A stretch of 64,000 nucleotides of DNA from NCBI GenBank assembly GCA_039105265.1, contig JAPFFF010000058.1, forward strand, positions 496,001 to 560,000, read 5' to 3'. The stretch comes from Tritrichomonas musculus (lineage: Eukaryota > Parabasalia > Tritrichomonadida > Tritrichomonadidae). The notes under the pieces are model-generated. The model saw only the letters and a program-made list of their open reading frames with translations, searched no databases and had not been told where the DNA came from. Both the position numbers and the translations under genes were made by a program. This document shows, piece by piece, positions 10,661-21,223 of this stretch. The first letter of the stretch is position 1, and each line of letters starts with the position of its first letter.

Positions 10661-11986
10661 ATGTCAAAGCCAGCAAAAATTGTTCTTTGCATATTAGATG
10701 GTTTAGGGGATACTACTCATGAGCTAAACGGGAAAAAGGGAACATGTCTTCAATTAAGCAATCATCCAACTCTTGATGCTATTGCCAAGACAGGTGTCAA
10801 TGGACTTATGGATTCAGTTTCCCCTGGTCTACCATGTGGTAGTGATACAGCCCATTTGTCATTATTTGGTTATCCACCATTCATATTTTACAATGGTCGA
10901 GGAGCTTTCGAAGCGCTTGGCGGAGGAATGGATATGATTGCGGGGGATATCGCTTTTAAATCTAATTTCAGTACGATGGAAGGAGAAATTGTAAAATATC
11001 GAAGATGTGACAGGCATTTTGAATCCGAAGGGCCTGCATTATGTAATGATCTCAATGGAATAAAAATACCTGAATTTCCTGAAGTTGATGTATCAGTTGT
11101 TTACGCAACTGAGCATCGATGTGCTGTACGTATTAGAGCTCCTGGAATGAGCGATCGAATAACAGGTACAGATCCAATACATGATAACAAACCTCTTGAA
11201 AAATCAAGGCCTCTTGATGACTCTAAAGAAGCCAAATACACAAGTAATATTGTAAATGCATTATCAGATACATTTCGAAGAGCTCTTCAAAGTCATCCAA
11301 TTAATAAAGAGCGTTCAGCACAAGGTAAAGAGCCTGCCAATGTTATTTTACTTCGTGGACCTGGAATGAGATTAAATGTTACACCTTTTAACAAGCTTCA
11401 CAATATAGAAGCTTTTCTTATTGCCCCTACAGCAATTATTGCTGGTCTCGGTATAAGCATTCACCTTCCAATTGTTAAGGTTGAAGGAGCTACTGGAGAT
11501 ATGGATTCTGATTTTGAAGCTAAATGCATAAAAGCATCAGAAATGCTTGATGGCCACCAGTATGATATGGGAATTATACATATGAAAGGAATAGATGATG
11601 CTTCTCATGACGGAAAATACTCTGTTAAATCTAAACTTATTGAAAGAGCTGATAAGGCTATTCATACTTTAATTGAAAAACTCGCTGATATTGAGGAAAG
11701 AACTGGCGATCGTTTTATTATTGGTGTTGTTGCCGATCATACAACTTCTTCTACATGGCTAGATCATACATTTGAGCCGATTCCAACTTGCTTTTCTGAG
11801 GCGTCATTGATTGCCAAAGAGCTTGGTATTAAGCATAAAGAGCATGAATCTGACAGATTGATTACTCCTGATGATATTCAAAAATATGATGAAACTTTAG
11901 CCTTTCATGGAGATCTAGGTAGATTTTGTGGTGCTAAACTTATGAAACTTTTGTTCTACTTCGCACGAAGAGAGAATTCTCAATGA
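10661..11986 (+). CDS. apgM: cofactor-independent phosphoglycerate mutase, archaeal type
   Basis: Interconverts 3- and 2-phosphoglycerate in glycolysis without 2,3-bisphosphoglycerate, using a phosphoserine intermediate and two metal ions (alkaline phosphatase superfamily). The 441-residue protein has all main landmarks of the archaeal-type enzyme: metal-binding D13-G14, the catalytic serine in CGSDTAHLSLFGY (Ser61), the substrate/metal segment DDASHDGKYSVK around residue 311, and the second metal site VVADHTTSSTWLDHT around 357. Its length fits the aPGAM class rather than the 510-residue bacterial iPGM. The start MSKPAKIVLC puts the first beta-strand directly after the N-terminus. It stands alone, with an Inr-like TCACT 26 bp upstream. 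Confidence 0.93.
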   Translation: MSKPAKIVLCILDGLGDTTHELNGKKGTCLQLSNHPTLDAIAKTGVNGLMDSVSPGLPCGSDTAHLSLFGYPPFIFYNGRGAFEALGGGMDMIAGDIAFKSNFSTMEGEIVKYRRCDRHFESEGPALCNDLNGIKIPEFPEVDVSVVYATEHRCAVRIRAPGMSDRITGTDPIHDNKPLEKSRPLDDSKEAKYTSNIVNALSDTFRRALQSHPINKERSAQGKEPANVILLRGPGMRLNVTPFNKLHNIEAFLIAPTAIIAGLGISIHLPIVKVEGATGDMDSDFEAKCIKASEMLDGHQYDMGIIHMKGIDDASHDGKYSVKSKLIERADKAIHTLIEKLADIEERTGDRFIIGVVADHTTSSTWLDHTFEPIPTCFSEASLIAKELGIKHKEHESDRLITPDDIQKYDETLAFHGDLGRFCGAKLMKLLFYFARRENSQ

Positions 11987-12262
11987 ATCATCCTAATTTG
12001 TTACAGCTCAATTGTGTTAAAAACTTGGATATTAAAGATCAGAGTTATGAGAAGATATTTCATCAAGTAAAAACCATTGCGCAGATACTTGTGTTGCAAT
12101 TCAACTGTTAATTGGCGATTTTTATCAGATCTGTTATAAATTGTATGAAATATTACTATAATAAATTAAGAAAAAAAAAAAAAAATAATCACTATTTGGA
12201 TTGATTCTTTTATTTTTGCATTTTACAATATTACTGTAGCATTATTTTCAAAAATTAGTTTA

Positions 12263-12270
12263 TGGTGAGT
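12263..12270 (+). repeat. 8-bp target-site duplication, left copy
   Basis: TGGTGAGT directly before the inverted end of the MITE; its exact match lies at 13091-13098. Confidence 0.8.
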
Positions 12271-13090
12271 GGTAAATCTTTATTTTTGAACTTTTTGGAT
12301 TTTTTACTCTCAATTTTTTTGAATGCTTATTTGTCATAATATCTTTATAATTTTACAATTTAAGAAGTAAGTATTCGAGGTTTTTACACAAATAAACACC
12401 ATTTTACAGCATTACATGCATTATGTGTTCAATAAAGAAGAAGAAGAATAAACTTCTAATTGCAATTTCCAATTTTTATTAAAATCGTTGTCTAAAATTC
12501 CCTTATTTCCTGCTTTTAAGAGCACAATGCTGGTATTACCGATCCAATAAAATAAATTGAGAGCAAAAGATGAAAAAGAAACCAATATTTAGCTTCAAAT
12601 TTTGAAGATATATATATGATCACAATTCTCACAAAAAGAACACAAACACGTCAAATGTGCTTTTACGCTTGGCTAATAAACCTGATTATTGTATTTTATC
12701 ACAAAATTGGTGCAAAACGATATATTTTTTTTACTCATTAAACACAAATAATTGCTTTTCTTATTCAATGCATATACTCATAGTTTATACTAGATGAAAT
12801 ACTGCATATTTTGATGCATCTCAATTTTCTCACCCAACGAAATGCTAATTATTATTTCATGATTTTTTTTCTCAACAGAAAAATCTTAATAAATTCTATC
12901 TATGTATATTAAAATATTTATAGTTTCTTCTTTTAGTATTTTATTTACTTATTTTCATGCTTTTTAGCTTTTTTTAAAAAAATCCAAATTGAGAGGAAAA
13001 AATCTAAAAAGTTCAACTATTTGTGAACAAATATACAAAGAAAAAAATTGAGGGGAAAAAATCTAAAAAGTTCAAAAAAAAATATTTACC
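12271..13090. mobile_element. 820-bp non-coding MITE with 8-bp duplication (hAT-like)
   Basis: The two ends are inverted copies over roughly 50 bp: the left end reads GGTAAATCTTTATTTTTGAA, then ACTTTTT(G/A)GATTTTTT and CTCAATTTTTTT; the right end is its complement with a handful of changes. An exact direct repeat TGGTGAGT flanks both ends (12263-12270 and 13091-13098), which is the 8-bp duplication typical of hAT transposases. The right arm carries the subterminal unit twice (about 12990-13020 and 13045-13075). There is no coding capacity, so it would have been moved by enzymes made elsewhere. It fills most of the gap between the mutase gene and the next gene. Confidence 0.85.
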
Positions 13091-13229
13091 TGGTGAGTCA
13101 TCATTGATAATGATTAATGAAAACTAAATATGTATATTCTTATGTTATTGGGCATTGTACTTAATCAAAATAAAATATAATAAAAATAAAACAGGTATAT
13201 TTATTTGATGTTAAATTCAAACAATTTCA

Positions 13230-14783
13230 TTAATAATTGTCATCGCCATCAGACTGGTCATTCCATCCTATTAGTGCCAAAAATGATTCTGCTTGATAAC
13301 CAAATCTTTTATCGTTTTTATTTTTTTCATAAAACGCAACAAGCTTCTTTTCTTTCATTCTATTAACACATTGTTGATGCTTGCACATAATTTCAGCAAC
13401 GTGAAATGCAAGTTCGCTTAATCTTCCATCATTCATAATTTCGCGAGAAACGATATCGCAAACTTTCAAATATTCGGGAACATATGCATAAGGGCCTATT
13501 GCTTCAAATATTTGTAGAACACTCCGATCTGAAACTTCATCGTTGTTTGTTTTAGATGTTGCTAATAACTCACGTAGAAAACCGCTTTTATTCATTGAAA
13601 TTACAAATGTAACATCAATTTTAATATTTGTTAAAAATTGAGAAATAATCTGAATCCTTTGGCTTTTCTTGAAAGCTCTATTATCATCTTGGACAAACAT
13701 CAATAGAAAATTAAGTAATTCAGAAACCTCTGAAAAGCGTTCTCGGAGATCTTGCCATTTAAGTAAGCAAAATAATATACGCATTGTATCATCTGTTGTA
13801 GGCAATTTACCTCCATTAGTAAACAAATCGTTCAAGTGATAAAAAATGAGTTCAGAATTGCTTAAACTTTTTGAACATGCTGTAATGATGGCAAGTGTTG
13901 CTTTTTCGTTTGTTTTTGCGGTTTCTTCAAGTAATTCAACAAATTCTTCATCAAAGTCAGGAACTTTATACAAGCAAAGAGATAATATACGATCTTGTAA
14001 CTCTTCATTTTGAATATGTTTTTTCATCAAATCCAAAGGAAGCCTAACTTTAACCTTATCATCAGCAATTAAGCATAGCCCTCCATAAACAATATTTAAA
14101 GATGTATCATCTTTAAATTTATTCAGCATTAGGCATAAATTTGACCAGCAACTTTTACCATATTTCTGCCGAAAGCTTAAAAAGGTCTTATAAAGATAAG
14201 AAATAAGTGAAACATAGTTGAATACTAGCTCTGGAGTTTGAAACTCTTCAGAATGCTGGAAAATCAAGTTTATCATTGGGTATGGATTTTCTAAGTTTGC
14301 AAAATCTTTAGAGTATAATGCAATTATTATCAAAGAGCGATTTGGATCGACAGGAATTAATGATTCAAACTGGTGAACAAGATCATCATCAAAAAAGTCC
14401 ATAGATTGGTCAAGTAAAATTCGTAGAATTTCAAATATTAAATTAGAAAATTTCTTTTGTGAAAAAGGGAGTGCAAGGACGAAATTTTCACTGATAAATG
14501 TTTCGGTAAATTTTCCTGCAATAAGTGCATTTGCAATGCACATAAGTATTTTATTTCCTAGTTCTGTATTTATTCCAGATTCGAAATGTTGAAGCAAAAT
14601 TTTAAAAAAATGTGTAGCATCATTTAATTGAAGGCATAGTGGTGCTTTATCTAGCTCGTTTAAAAAATCTGGTGAATTGGGCTTCCTTAATATTTTTAAA
14701 TTAAGTTGCTCTTTCGACATCAATCTTTTTAATCTAACTTTTTCAATCATCCAAAAAACTAAAAAAAAAATTGTGAGGTTCAT
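13230..14783 (-). CDS. armadillo/HEAT-like helical repeat protein
   Basis: 517 residues of back-to-back amphipathic helices typical of an ARM/HEAT solenoid, for example LGNKILMCIANALIAGKFTE near residue 80, which resembles the LTNIASG-type helix of importin-alpha-like proteins. No nuclear-signal-binding Trp/Asn ladder is obvious, so I do not call it importin. The longest frame starts with a short hydrophobic run MNLTIFFLVFW that would be unusual for a cytosolic solenoid; the methionine at residue 22 (MSKEQLN, codon at 14718-14720) may be the real start. It ends in an acidic DGDDNY tail. It is divergent from nothing nearby and shares its direction with the Sel1 and CK1 genes upstream. Confidence 0.6.
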   Translation of the reverse strand: MNLTIFFLVFWMIEKVRLKRLMSKEQLNLKILRKPNSPDFLNELDKAPLCLQLNDATHFFKILLQHFESGINTELGNKILMCIANALIAGKFTETFISENFVLALPFSQKKFSNLIFEILRILLDQSMDFFDDDLVHQFESLIPVDPNRSLIIIALYSKDFANLENPYPMINLIFQHSEEFQTPELVFNYVSLISYLYKTFLSFRQKYGKSCWSNLCLMLNKFKDDTSLNIVYGGLCLIADDKVKVRLPLDLMKKHIQNEELQDRILSLCLYKVPDFDEEFVELLEETAKTNEKATLAIITACSKSLSNSELIFYHLNDLFTNGGKLPTTDDTMRILFCLLKWQDLRERFSEVSELLNFLLMFVQDDNRAFKKSQRIQIISQFLTNIKIDVTFVISMNKSGFLRELLATSKTNNDEVSDRSVLQIFEAIGPYAYVPEYLKVCDIVSREIMNDGRLSELAFHVAEIMCKHQQCVNRMKEKKLVAFYEKNKNDKRFGYQAESFLALIGWNDQSDGDDNY

Positions 14784-14988
14784 CGTTATAATATTAAAAA
14801 TATGAATTGCAAGGAAGCAACTTAATTTAAAACAAAGCTTTGAGTGTAACTATCATTGTTTTGGTATGTATACTTTTCGATATATAAAAAATTTAATACT
14901 TAGGAAATGATTTTTAAAAACATTTTATTTAATTAACAACAAAAAAATATAGCAAAACAACTATAGCATTCAAGAAAAACAGCAATAA

Positions 14989-16734
14989 CTAAGCAATTGA
15001 CATTTCATCAAACACGGCATTTGATATCTTTTTGATAATCTTATTAGTGTCAAATCCATTCTCTTCATACTTTTTAAGAGCGATACCATACCATAACTTT
15101 GCAATTTCCAAATTTCTTGGCATTTTAACACCTTCGAAGAAAAAATCGCCCAAATCGTCGTACATCTTACCAGTATTAGCTTTGCATTGGAGGATTTGAG
15201 CAGCTCTTTCAATCCATTCAAGTTCATTACATGCTGTTCCAGTATAAATTAATGCAATTGGATCGACCATAACACTTGAAAAATAATAAAGTCCTTGTTC
15301 AACATTTCTTCCTTGATCCTTCATTAGTCCATGGTATAAAATAATGCCACACATGAGACTAGAAACACCATTTCCTAAGTTTGACGAGTTTTGAAATAAA
15401 TGAAAAGCTGAAGAATAATCATTGAGTAAACAACATATGAATCCACATTTCATTAAATGATTTGGATTTTTTGATTTTGTTTTTGCAACCCATAATTGTG
15501 AATTAAACAAGCCAAATTTGGTTTTAAATTGTAATTTCTTCAAAATTGCTGAAGCAAATAATAAGTTTCTTTTTGTTTGATCTTTAGAACAATAATGAAA
15601 AGCAAGAAGTAGAAGATTTGTTTTTGATTCTGATGGGAAAAAATAAAGAGAATTGAATTTTTTTTCATCTGTCTTTTTGTTTAATTTTAATTTCCAAATT
15701 CCTTGGTTTTGGAATGGTTCTTTGTGTTGAATGAGATTTTTTGTGGTCGATGTTTGAACAAATGGTTCTGGAGGTTGTATTCGTTTATTTATTGATGACA
15801 TAAGAGGAATTGAGAAATCGCTAGAGTAATTTGCACGTAAATGATCTGAGCATTGAATGTTTGGTTTATTTTTGTTAACAATATTAAATCGTGTGCCAAT
15901 TGAAAGCCACTGAAATAATTCTTGATAAGATGTAATATCATTTCCTAAAGAAGTAATAATCTGTTCAATTGCATCTTGAAGTCCATTTGCCGCACAAAAT
16001 CGAAATAATTTTAATGAAAGATCTTTTATTCCCATTTTTTGAACTGTTTGAGCAATCGTTAAAATTGAAAAAATATTGTGAGTTTTATCATAGTGTTTTT
16101 TAAGGAAATAAATAGCTTTAATATCATCGCCATTATTTAAAAAAAAGTTCCCAATATTTAAAAAAGAATTGATAGAATTTAAGCGGTAAGCTCGAGTAAA
16201 CCATTTAAATGCTAAATCGCAATCAATTTGTTTATGTTCATAAATTTTTCCAAGTAAATTCATTGCATCTGTTGATCCATCTTGAGCTGCTTCTATTAAA
16301 TATTTTATAGCGGAAAGTTGTGAATCATTTCGAAGTGCAACTAGTGCAAGATATATTGATTTGCATGGTGAATCGAATAAAGAAAATTGGCATAAAAGTG
16401 AAGTCGTATAAATTTTTTGTTTGTTAACTAATGTTGATCTATTTGTTGAATACGCGAAATTAATATCAAGAATAAGTTGTGAAAAGTTTTTATGAAAGTC
16501 TTTCTGATTTTCATCCTGAGAGATAAATTCAACAGATAGTAGCTGATTCCCAAAATGCTCACTTTTATAATGCATGAGCATTTGGGGGGAAGGAGTTACA
16601 AGCATTCCCTTTTTTATTCCTTTAGTAAAATCTTCTGAAAAGAAAACTTTCAAAAGTTCACATGTCGTTATGGATTTGAGTGAAAATAAAAAAAGCAAAA
16701 TGAGGAAAATGAATGAATTGTAAAAAAATAGCAT
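14989..16734 (-). CDS. secreted or ER-lumenal Sel1-repeat protein
   Basis: 581 residues. The N-terminus (residues 1-25) is a clear signal peptide or signal anchor: a hydrophobic stretch of Phe, Leu and Ile ending at TTCELL. The rest is built of Sel1/TPR-like helical pairs, such as AMNLLGKIYEHKQIDCDLAF at about 155-175, a central group at 170-270, and a C-terminal one with YDDLGDFFFEGVKMPRNLEI and AKLWYGIALKKYEENG. A secreted Sel1 protein recalls SEL1L/Hrd3, the lumenal partner of the ER-degradation ubiquitin ligase, but there is no second membrane anchor at the C-terminus. The Hrd3-like role is only a suggestion. Confidence 0.7.
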   Translation of the reverse strand: MLFFYNSFIFLILLFLFSLKSITTCELLKVFFSEDFTKGIKKGMLVTPSPQMLMHYKSEHFGNQLLSVEFISQDENQKDFHKNFSQLILDINFAYSTNRSTLVNKQKIYTTSLLCQFSLFDSPCKSIYLALVALRNDSQLSAIKYLIEAAQDGSTDAMNLLGKIYEHKQIDCDLAFKWFTRAYRLNSINSFLNIGNFFLNNGDDIKAIYFLKKHYDKTHNIFSILTIAQTVQKMGIKDLSLKLFRFCAANGLQDAIEQIITSLGNDITSYQELFQWLSIGTRFNIVNKNKPNIQCSDHLRANYSSDFSIPLMSSINKRIQPPEPFVQTSTTKNLIQHKEPFQNQGIWKLKLNKKTDEKKFNSLYFFPSESKTNLLLLAFHYCSKDQTKRNLLFASAILKKLQFKTKFGLFNSQLWVAKTKSKNPNHLMKCGFICCLLNDYSSAFHLFQNSSNLGNGVSSLMCGIILYHGLMKDQGRNVEQGLYYFSSVMVDPIALIYTGTACNELEWIERAAQILQCKANTGKMYDDLGDFFFEGVKMPRNLEIAKLWYGIALKKYEENGFDTNKIIKKISNAVFDEMSIA

Positions 16735-16954
16735 GGTATTTATTAATATAAAATATAGTAAAAGCTAAATATATGATTGGCTTAAAAAATATAAAAGCAA
16801 TAGTAATAATAACAATGAAGATATGAATTAATTACATTTTCATAAACGCAAACTAGTTGCTTTACAATACCAAATGAAATGTAATTTCGGCATTATATTT
16901 CACCACATTTTTCTTTTTTTCGAATAGTAATTCTAATTAGAGTAAAATCAATAA

Positions 16955-18442
16955 TTAATCATCGCTGCTATTGTATTCATTCAAATCGTTATTAAAATTA
17001 TATTCAATTTTATTATTGTTTATAGCATTTTTGTTGTTCTTCTCGATATATTGATTAGAAAAATTCAAGTTGTATTTCTCTTCATCTCTATTTGATTGGT
17101 CTATTGAATTATTTGAAGATATTGGCTCGCCATTTTGAATCTTTTGAAAAATTCCCATAAAATCTGAAGAACCATATTGTTGATCATAATTTTCACTTGA
17201 TTTAACTTGAAATGTAATATCTTTTGAAAAAGATGAAGATGTTGTCGTTGAAGAAGCAATTGTTGAATCTTTTTGCGATGAAGATTCGATAGTATCCTCA
17301 ATTTGTAAGCTTCGACTATCGTATGATTTAATATCGCTATTCGAAAAGTTGAATAATAATTTCAAATCGCATTTACTAGTTAATACATCATTACCTGTAT
17401 TATCAACTGAAGAATCGTGAATGTTAACTTTTGTTGATAAAACTGTTCCTGAGAATAATGAATTGCTGCTATAATTTTTAGATGCTGGTGAATCATTTGA
17501 TTTTTTGAGTTTAATTGTGGATTGAGGAGATATTGGAGCTAGTGGTATACTTTTTCTTTTTCGATTCAATAAGCACCAGTCAAAATTTCCGTCATATAAA
17601 TAATTATATTCAATCAATAAATCGCGAAACATTTTCCTATATTCTGAATAATTTGGCTCCTCAGTAAATTCTAATTCACGAATTAATTTGAAATATTGAA
17701 CAAATTGATAAGGAAGCCCATTACATAAATCTTCAAAAGAAGTATTTATTTTACACTCACAAATTTTTGAATATTTTTGCTGTACGTTATTAGTTGTTAA
17801 TCCAGTCCAAGGTAAAGTTCCTTTTAGCAAATAAATCCACACAAATCCTGCTGCTTCCATATCATCTCTTCTTGATTGCTCAATTCCTCGAAGAGCATTT
17901 ACGGAAGCATATCTAGCTGTTCCAGTAAGTGATTTTCCTTCTGAATATTTAATGTGTTTTAACGTTACGGGATCGCGATATCTTTTCGCAAGGCCAAAAT
18001 CAATAAGATATATTTTATTTGATTCATTTTCAACGCCCATAACAAAATTATCTGGTTTAATATCTCGATGAATATAATTCTTTTTATGTAAAAATTCAAT
18101 GCATGAGATCATTTGATCGATAATTATTAAGGTTGACTTTAACGAGAAGGTTTTGTGAGATTCATGCAAATTTTCTAAGCTTTTACCAAGTAGGTCCATT
18201 ACCATTATTTTATAATTTTTATCTACCCCATGCCAGTAAACTTTTGGAATATTATTGCCATGTGAAAAAAAATTGTATAATTTTATTTCAAGTGCAAGTC
18301 TTGGGAGTTTTGTGTTTGTTGGTTCAATTTTAGCGGCGTATTGTTTTTTAGTATTATTGTGCTCACATTGAAATATTTGGCCGAAGCTTCCTGAGCCTAT
18401 GCGGTTTAAAAGAGTGTATTTGCCAAGAACTTGTCCTTTCAT
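16955..18442 (-). CDS. casein kinase 1 family protein kinase
   Basis: Ser/Thr kinase of the CK1 family. The kinase domain covers residues 9-285: glycine loop GSGSFG (16-21), catalytic Lys in YAAKIEP (about 38), HRDIKPDNF (about 125-133), the CK1-type metal loop IDFGLAKRYRD (about 147), and the CK1 hallmark SLTGTARYASVNALRGIEQSRRDDMEA in place of the usual APE segment. After residue 300 comes a low-complexity tail rich in Ser, Asn and Asp, probably disordered and phosphorylated. All catalytic residues are present, so it should be active. Trichomonads have many CK1 paralogues; which one this is cannot be told here. Confidence 0.95.
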   Translation of the reverse strand: MKGQVLGKYTLLNRIGSGSFGQIFQCEHNNTKKQYAAKIEPTNTKLPRLALEIKLYNFFSHGNNIPKVYWHGVDKNYKIMVMDLLGKSLENLHESHKTFSLKSTLIIIDQMISCIEFLHKKNYIHRDIKPDNFVMGVENESNKIYLIDFGLAKRYRDPVTLKHIKYSEGKSLTGTARYASVNALRGIEQSRRDDMEAAGFVWIYLLKGTLPWTGLTTNNVQQKYSKICECKINTSFEDLCNGLPYQFVQYFKLIRELEFTEEPNYSEYRKMFRDLLIEYNYLYDGNFDWCLLNRKRKSIPLAPISPQSTIKLKKSNDSPASKNYSSNSLFSGTVLSTKVNIHDSSVDNTGNDVLTSKCDLKLLFNFSNSDIKSYDSRSLQIEDTIESSSQKDSTIASSTTTSSSFSKDITFQVKSSENYDQQYGSSDFMGIFQKIQNGEPISSNNSIDQSNRDEEKYNLNFSNQYIEKNNKNAINNNKIEYNFNNDLNEYNSSDD

Positions 18443-19144
18443 TAGATGAAATTATCAAAAGATTCAATTCAATTTTAACGTGAAAGAAATTTTTAAAAAA
18501 ATTGTTGTAAAATATAAATGTTAATATCTTGCATTTCTTGAAATCTAATCAAATATTTATTGAATTTTAAATGAAAATAATATGTGATGAATTGATATTT
18601 TTCGGTTTATAACTCATCTTATTTGTAAAAATTCATATTTTATGATTTTTCAAATTTGAAGATTGAAACTTTATCAAAAGTTAGAATTCAAAAACTAAAT
18701 TTATTTTGTCTCAAAAAGATGATGAAAAAATTTTTTGAGAAGAGTTTTTTCACATATCTTCATTAAAAATACTTTCATTTCATAAGATGATTTGGATAAA
18801 TCAAAAATTATACTGAGCATTATCATCATTTATCATGATATGCTTTAATGTTGATTCGTTTAAAGTGTTTGTTTAATGCTTAAAACAGTTTTAAAATTTA
18901 AAAAAAAAATAAATTGCCATAATTATATTAGTTTCTTATTGCTATTTTTTATTACTGATTTAAAATAGTATATAAACATTTTTTCTATTTATTACAATTT
19001 TTTAAGCCAAGATATACGTATATTTATTTTCGATTTTTGAAAATTATTCAAAATTGTTTTATTTCACAATTTTGAAATGTAATAATTTTATTAATTGAAA
19101 TAATTGACAGGCAATTTCAAATTTGAGAGCTCTTTTTTTCTCAT
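18443..19144. other. AT-rich intergenic stretch, nothing recognised
   Basis: Between the start of the CK1 gene and the TTAA-flanked transposon. Only poly-A/T tracts and short degenerate frames are visible; no RNA gene or conserved motif. Confidence 0.5.
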
Positions 19145-19148
19145 TTAA

Positions 19149-19167
19149 GGGTAAAGTTGGCTTTTCT
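19149..19167 (+). repeat. left terminal inverted repeat of the TTAA element
   Basis: 19-bp end starting GGGTAAAG, preceded by TTAA at 19145-19148. Exact inverted match at 24269-24287. Confidence 0.8.
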
Positions 19168-20514
19168 TTTTTTTGAAATCTTTTAATTTATTCTATGTGC
19201 TGCTTGAATGAATTGTATGATCATTGAATTTATTTCTATGCAAATTCAATCTTTTCTGAGGGGCATTCAAATGTACAGAAAAAAAGGAGCTCCACAGAGC
19301 TATCAAATCAAATTTTCAACTTCTAATCAACACAGATGAACGTAAAATATTCTAAATTTTGTATTTTTCTCAGAAAAATGAATAAAAAAGGAAAAAAATA
19401 AAATAACAAAAATTAGGATTATGCAATTATTACTTGAATGGTTTTTTATTAATAAAATTATGATATTATATATATATGCCATGCATCTATAAATATTTGT
19501 CAATTATTGTTAAACAATGCTACGTAGATGATGAGAAATAATGAATTTTTTTATAATTTTGAAAACACCAATTCTTGATCTGCTAGTCCTCATGGAATTT
19601 GGATGAAATATTTTTTTAATATGAATATTTTACATCCATATTTGATGTCAACACTAAAAAATACATTTTTTTGGTAGGGATAAAATAATTTTGATTTTAC
19701 AACATGAAAATTTTTATTTTTCAAGTCGGCTCTTGTAGAAGGAGAATTGTTAGAAATCATTAAAGTGTATATATAATCGATACCAAATGTATTGATTAAA
19801 AATGCTTGATACAATAGTTGAAAAGCAAACAATTGAAAAATTTGGATAATGAAAATTGCAGCATTTCGTAATAAAATGTTTTTATCGTATTTAATACTGC
19901 ATAACAAATACCCTAATTTGATTTTGAAATCAATATATTGCCTTGAAAACGAAAAAAAAGCGTTTTGGAATGAAATCAGTTTTTATAAAAATAATGGATA
20001 ATTGTAAAATTTGAATTAAAATTAAAATTTTAACTAAAATTTATTATTGCTCTTATCTATTTATTATATTAATTAATATATTTACTAACATATAATATAC
20101 TTATTATATTATTTAATTATAATAAATTAAAATGAATATATCATTTTATCACTATTTAAATCGTGATAATGGCCATTTTAATTATTTTAACTTTTGATAC
20201 AATTGAATAGTATTAAAAATAATTTTAGGTTTTTATTTCAATTTTTGGAAATATATATAAATAAGCATATCTTATAATAATAATAACAATTTTAAATAAA
20301 TTATTTGATATCTAGTAATATGGTCATAAATATAAGATGTTTTTAAAATCAATTTTTTATTTCAGGCAAAAAAATTTTTTTTTAACATTTTACTTTTTTT
20401 TTTTTATTTAGATGATTTTAATTTCTATTTTTAATTGGCTGAGTAATTAGAAAAAGTTTATCTGAAAATAGTTTTTAGAACTTTTTCAGTTTATACACGG
20501 TCAATGAGAAACTT

Positions 20515-20580
20515 TTTGATAAATCCTGAAATATTAAAAAGCGTGAATATCTATTCATGCTTTTTTATAGATTTATCAAA
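20515..20580. repeat. long nested hairpin inside the TTAA element
   Basis: Outer arms TTTGATAAATC (20515-20525) and GATTTATCAAA (20570-20580) enclose inner arms AAAAAGCGTGAATA (20536-20549) and TATTCATGCTTTTT (20552-20565) with a 2-base loop. It could form a cruciform or an RNA hairpin and may be the remnant of a small nested element. Confidence 0.6.
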
Positions 20581-21205
20581 TATTTTCTTTTTAGAAAAAA
20601 TTCATAAAATTGGATTATCTTCGATTATTCCTCTCTAAAATTGTAAGAATTTTTTTATATTCCTTATTTTTTATTTAATTTGAATTTGAAAATAGTACAT
20701 ATCAAGCAAGATTATTAAAAAAATAAAAATTTGAGACAATCCTTTTAAAAAAAGTATTAAAAAGTAAAAAAAAAAATTATCGATAATATGTTAATGGAAA
20801 TATGGTTAAAAATGAAATAATATAAATATAAAGTTTTGAATTAGATTTATTTTTTTTTATACAAAACTTTATTGAAAATATATTCTCATAGGCTTTGAAA
20901 TTATTGAAAAGTTATATGAATTCAAATATCCTCTTAATAATTTTAATTAAAATAACTTAATGCAGCATTTTCAAAATACTTTATCATTGAATTAATATAT
21001 ATACAAATTTGTCATGCATATTTGTAGAACAAAAGCATTTTTTATTATGATTTATTTTTTAAGATAGAAACAATTGAATGAAATAATAAAAAATTAACAT
21101 TCAATTATCTATGTTCTGACTTTTGAGAAAGTTGTGAAAATTTCAAAGAAAATTTTATTACTTATGACTTTTTGTGAAGTTCAAAAATTTTAGTTTATAT
21201 TTACT

Positions 21206-21210
21206 TCACT
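21206..21210 (+). promoter_or_regulatory. possible trichomonad initiator (Inr) of the transposase gene
   Basis: TCACT 14 bp before the transposase start codon fits TCAY(T/A). If used, the leader would be about a dozen bases, typical for trichomonads. Confidence 0.4.
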
Positions 21211-21223
21211 TTTATTGTTTTTC

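Noticed and set aside
19590-19907. 105-codon open frame on the minus strand inside the TTAA element
   Set aside because: Composition is that of random AT-rich DNA (Ile, Phe, Lys, Asn), with no domain, promoter motif or repeat context.
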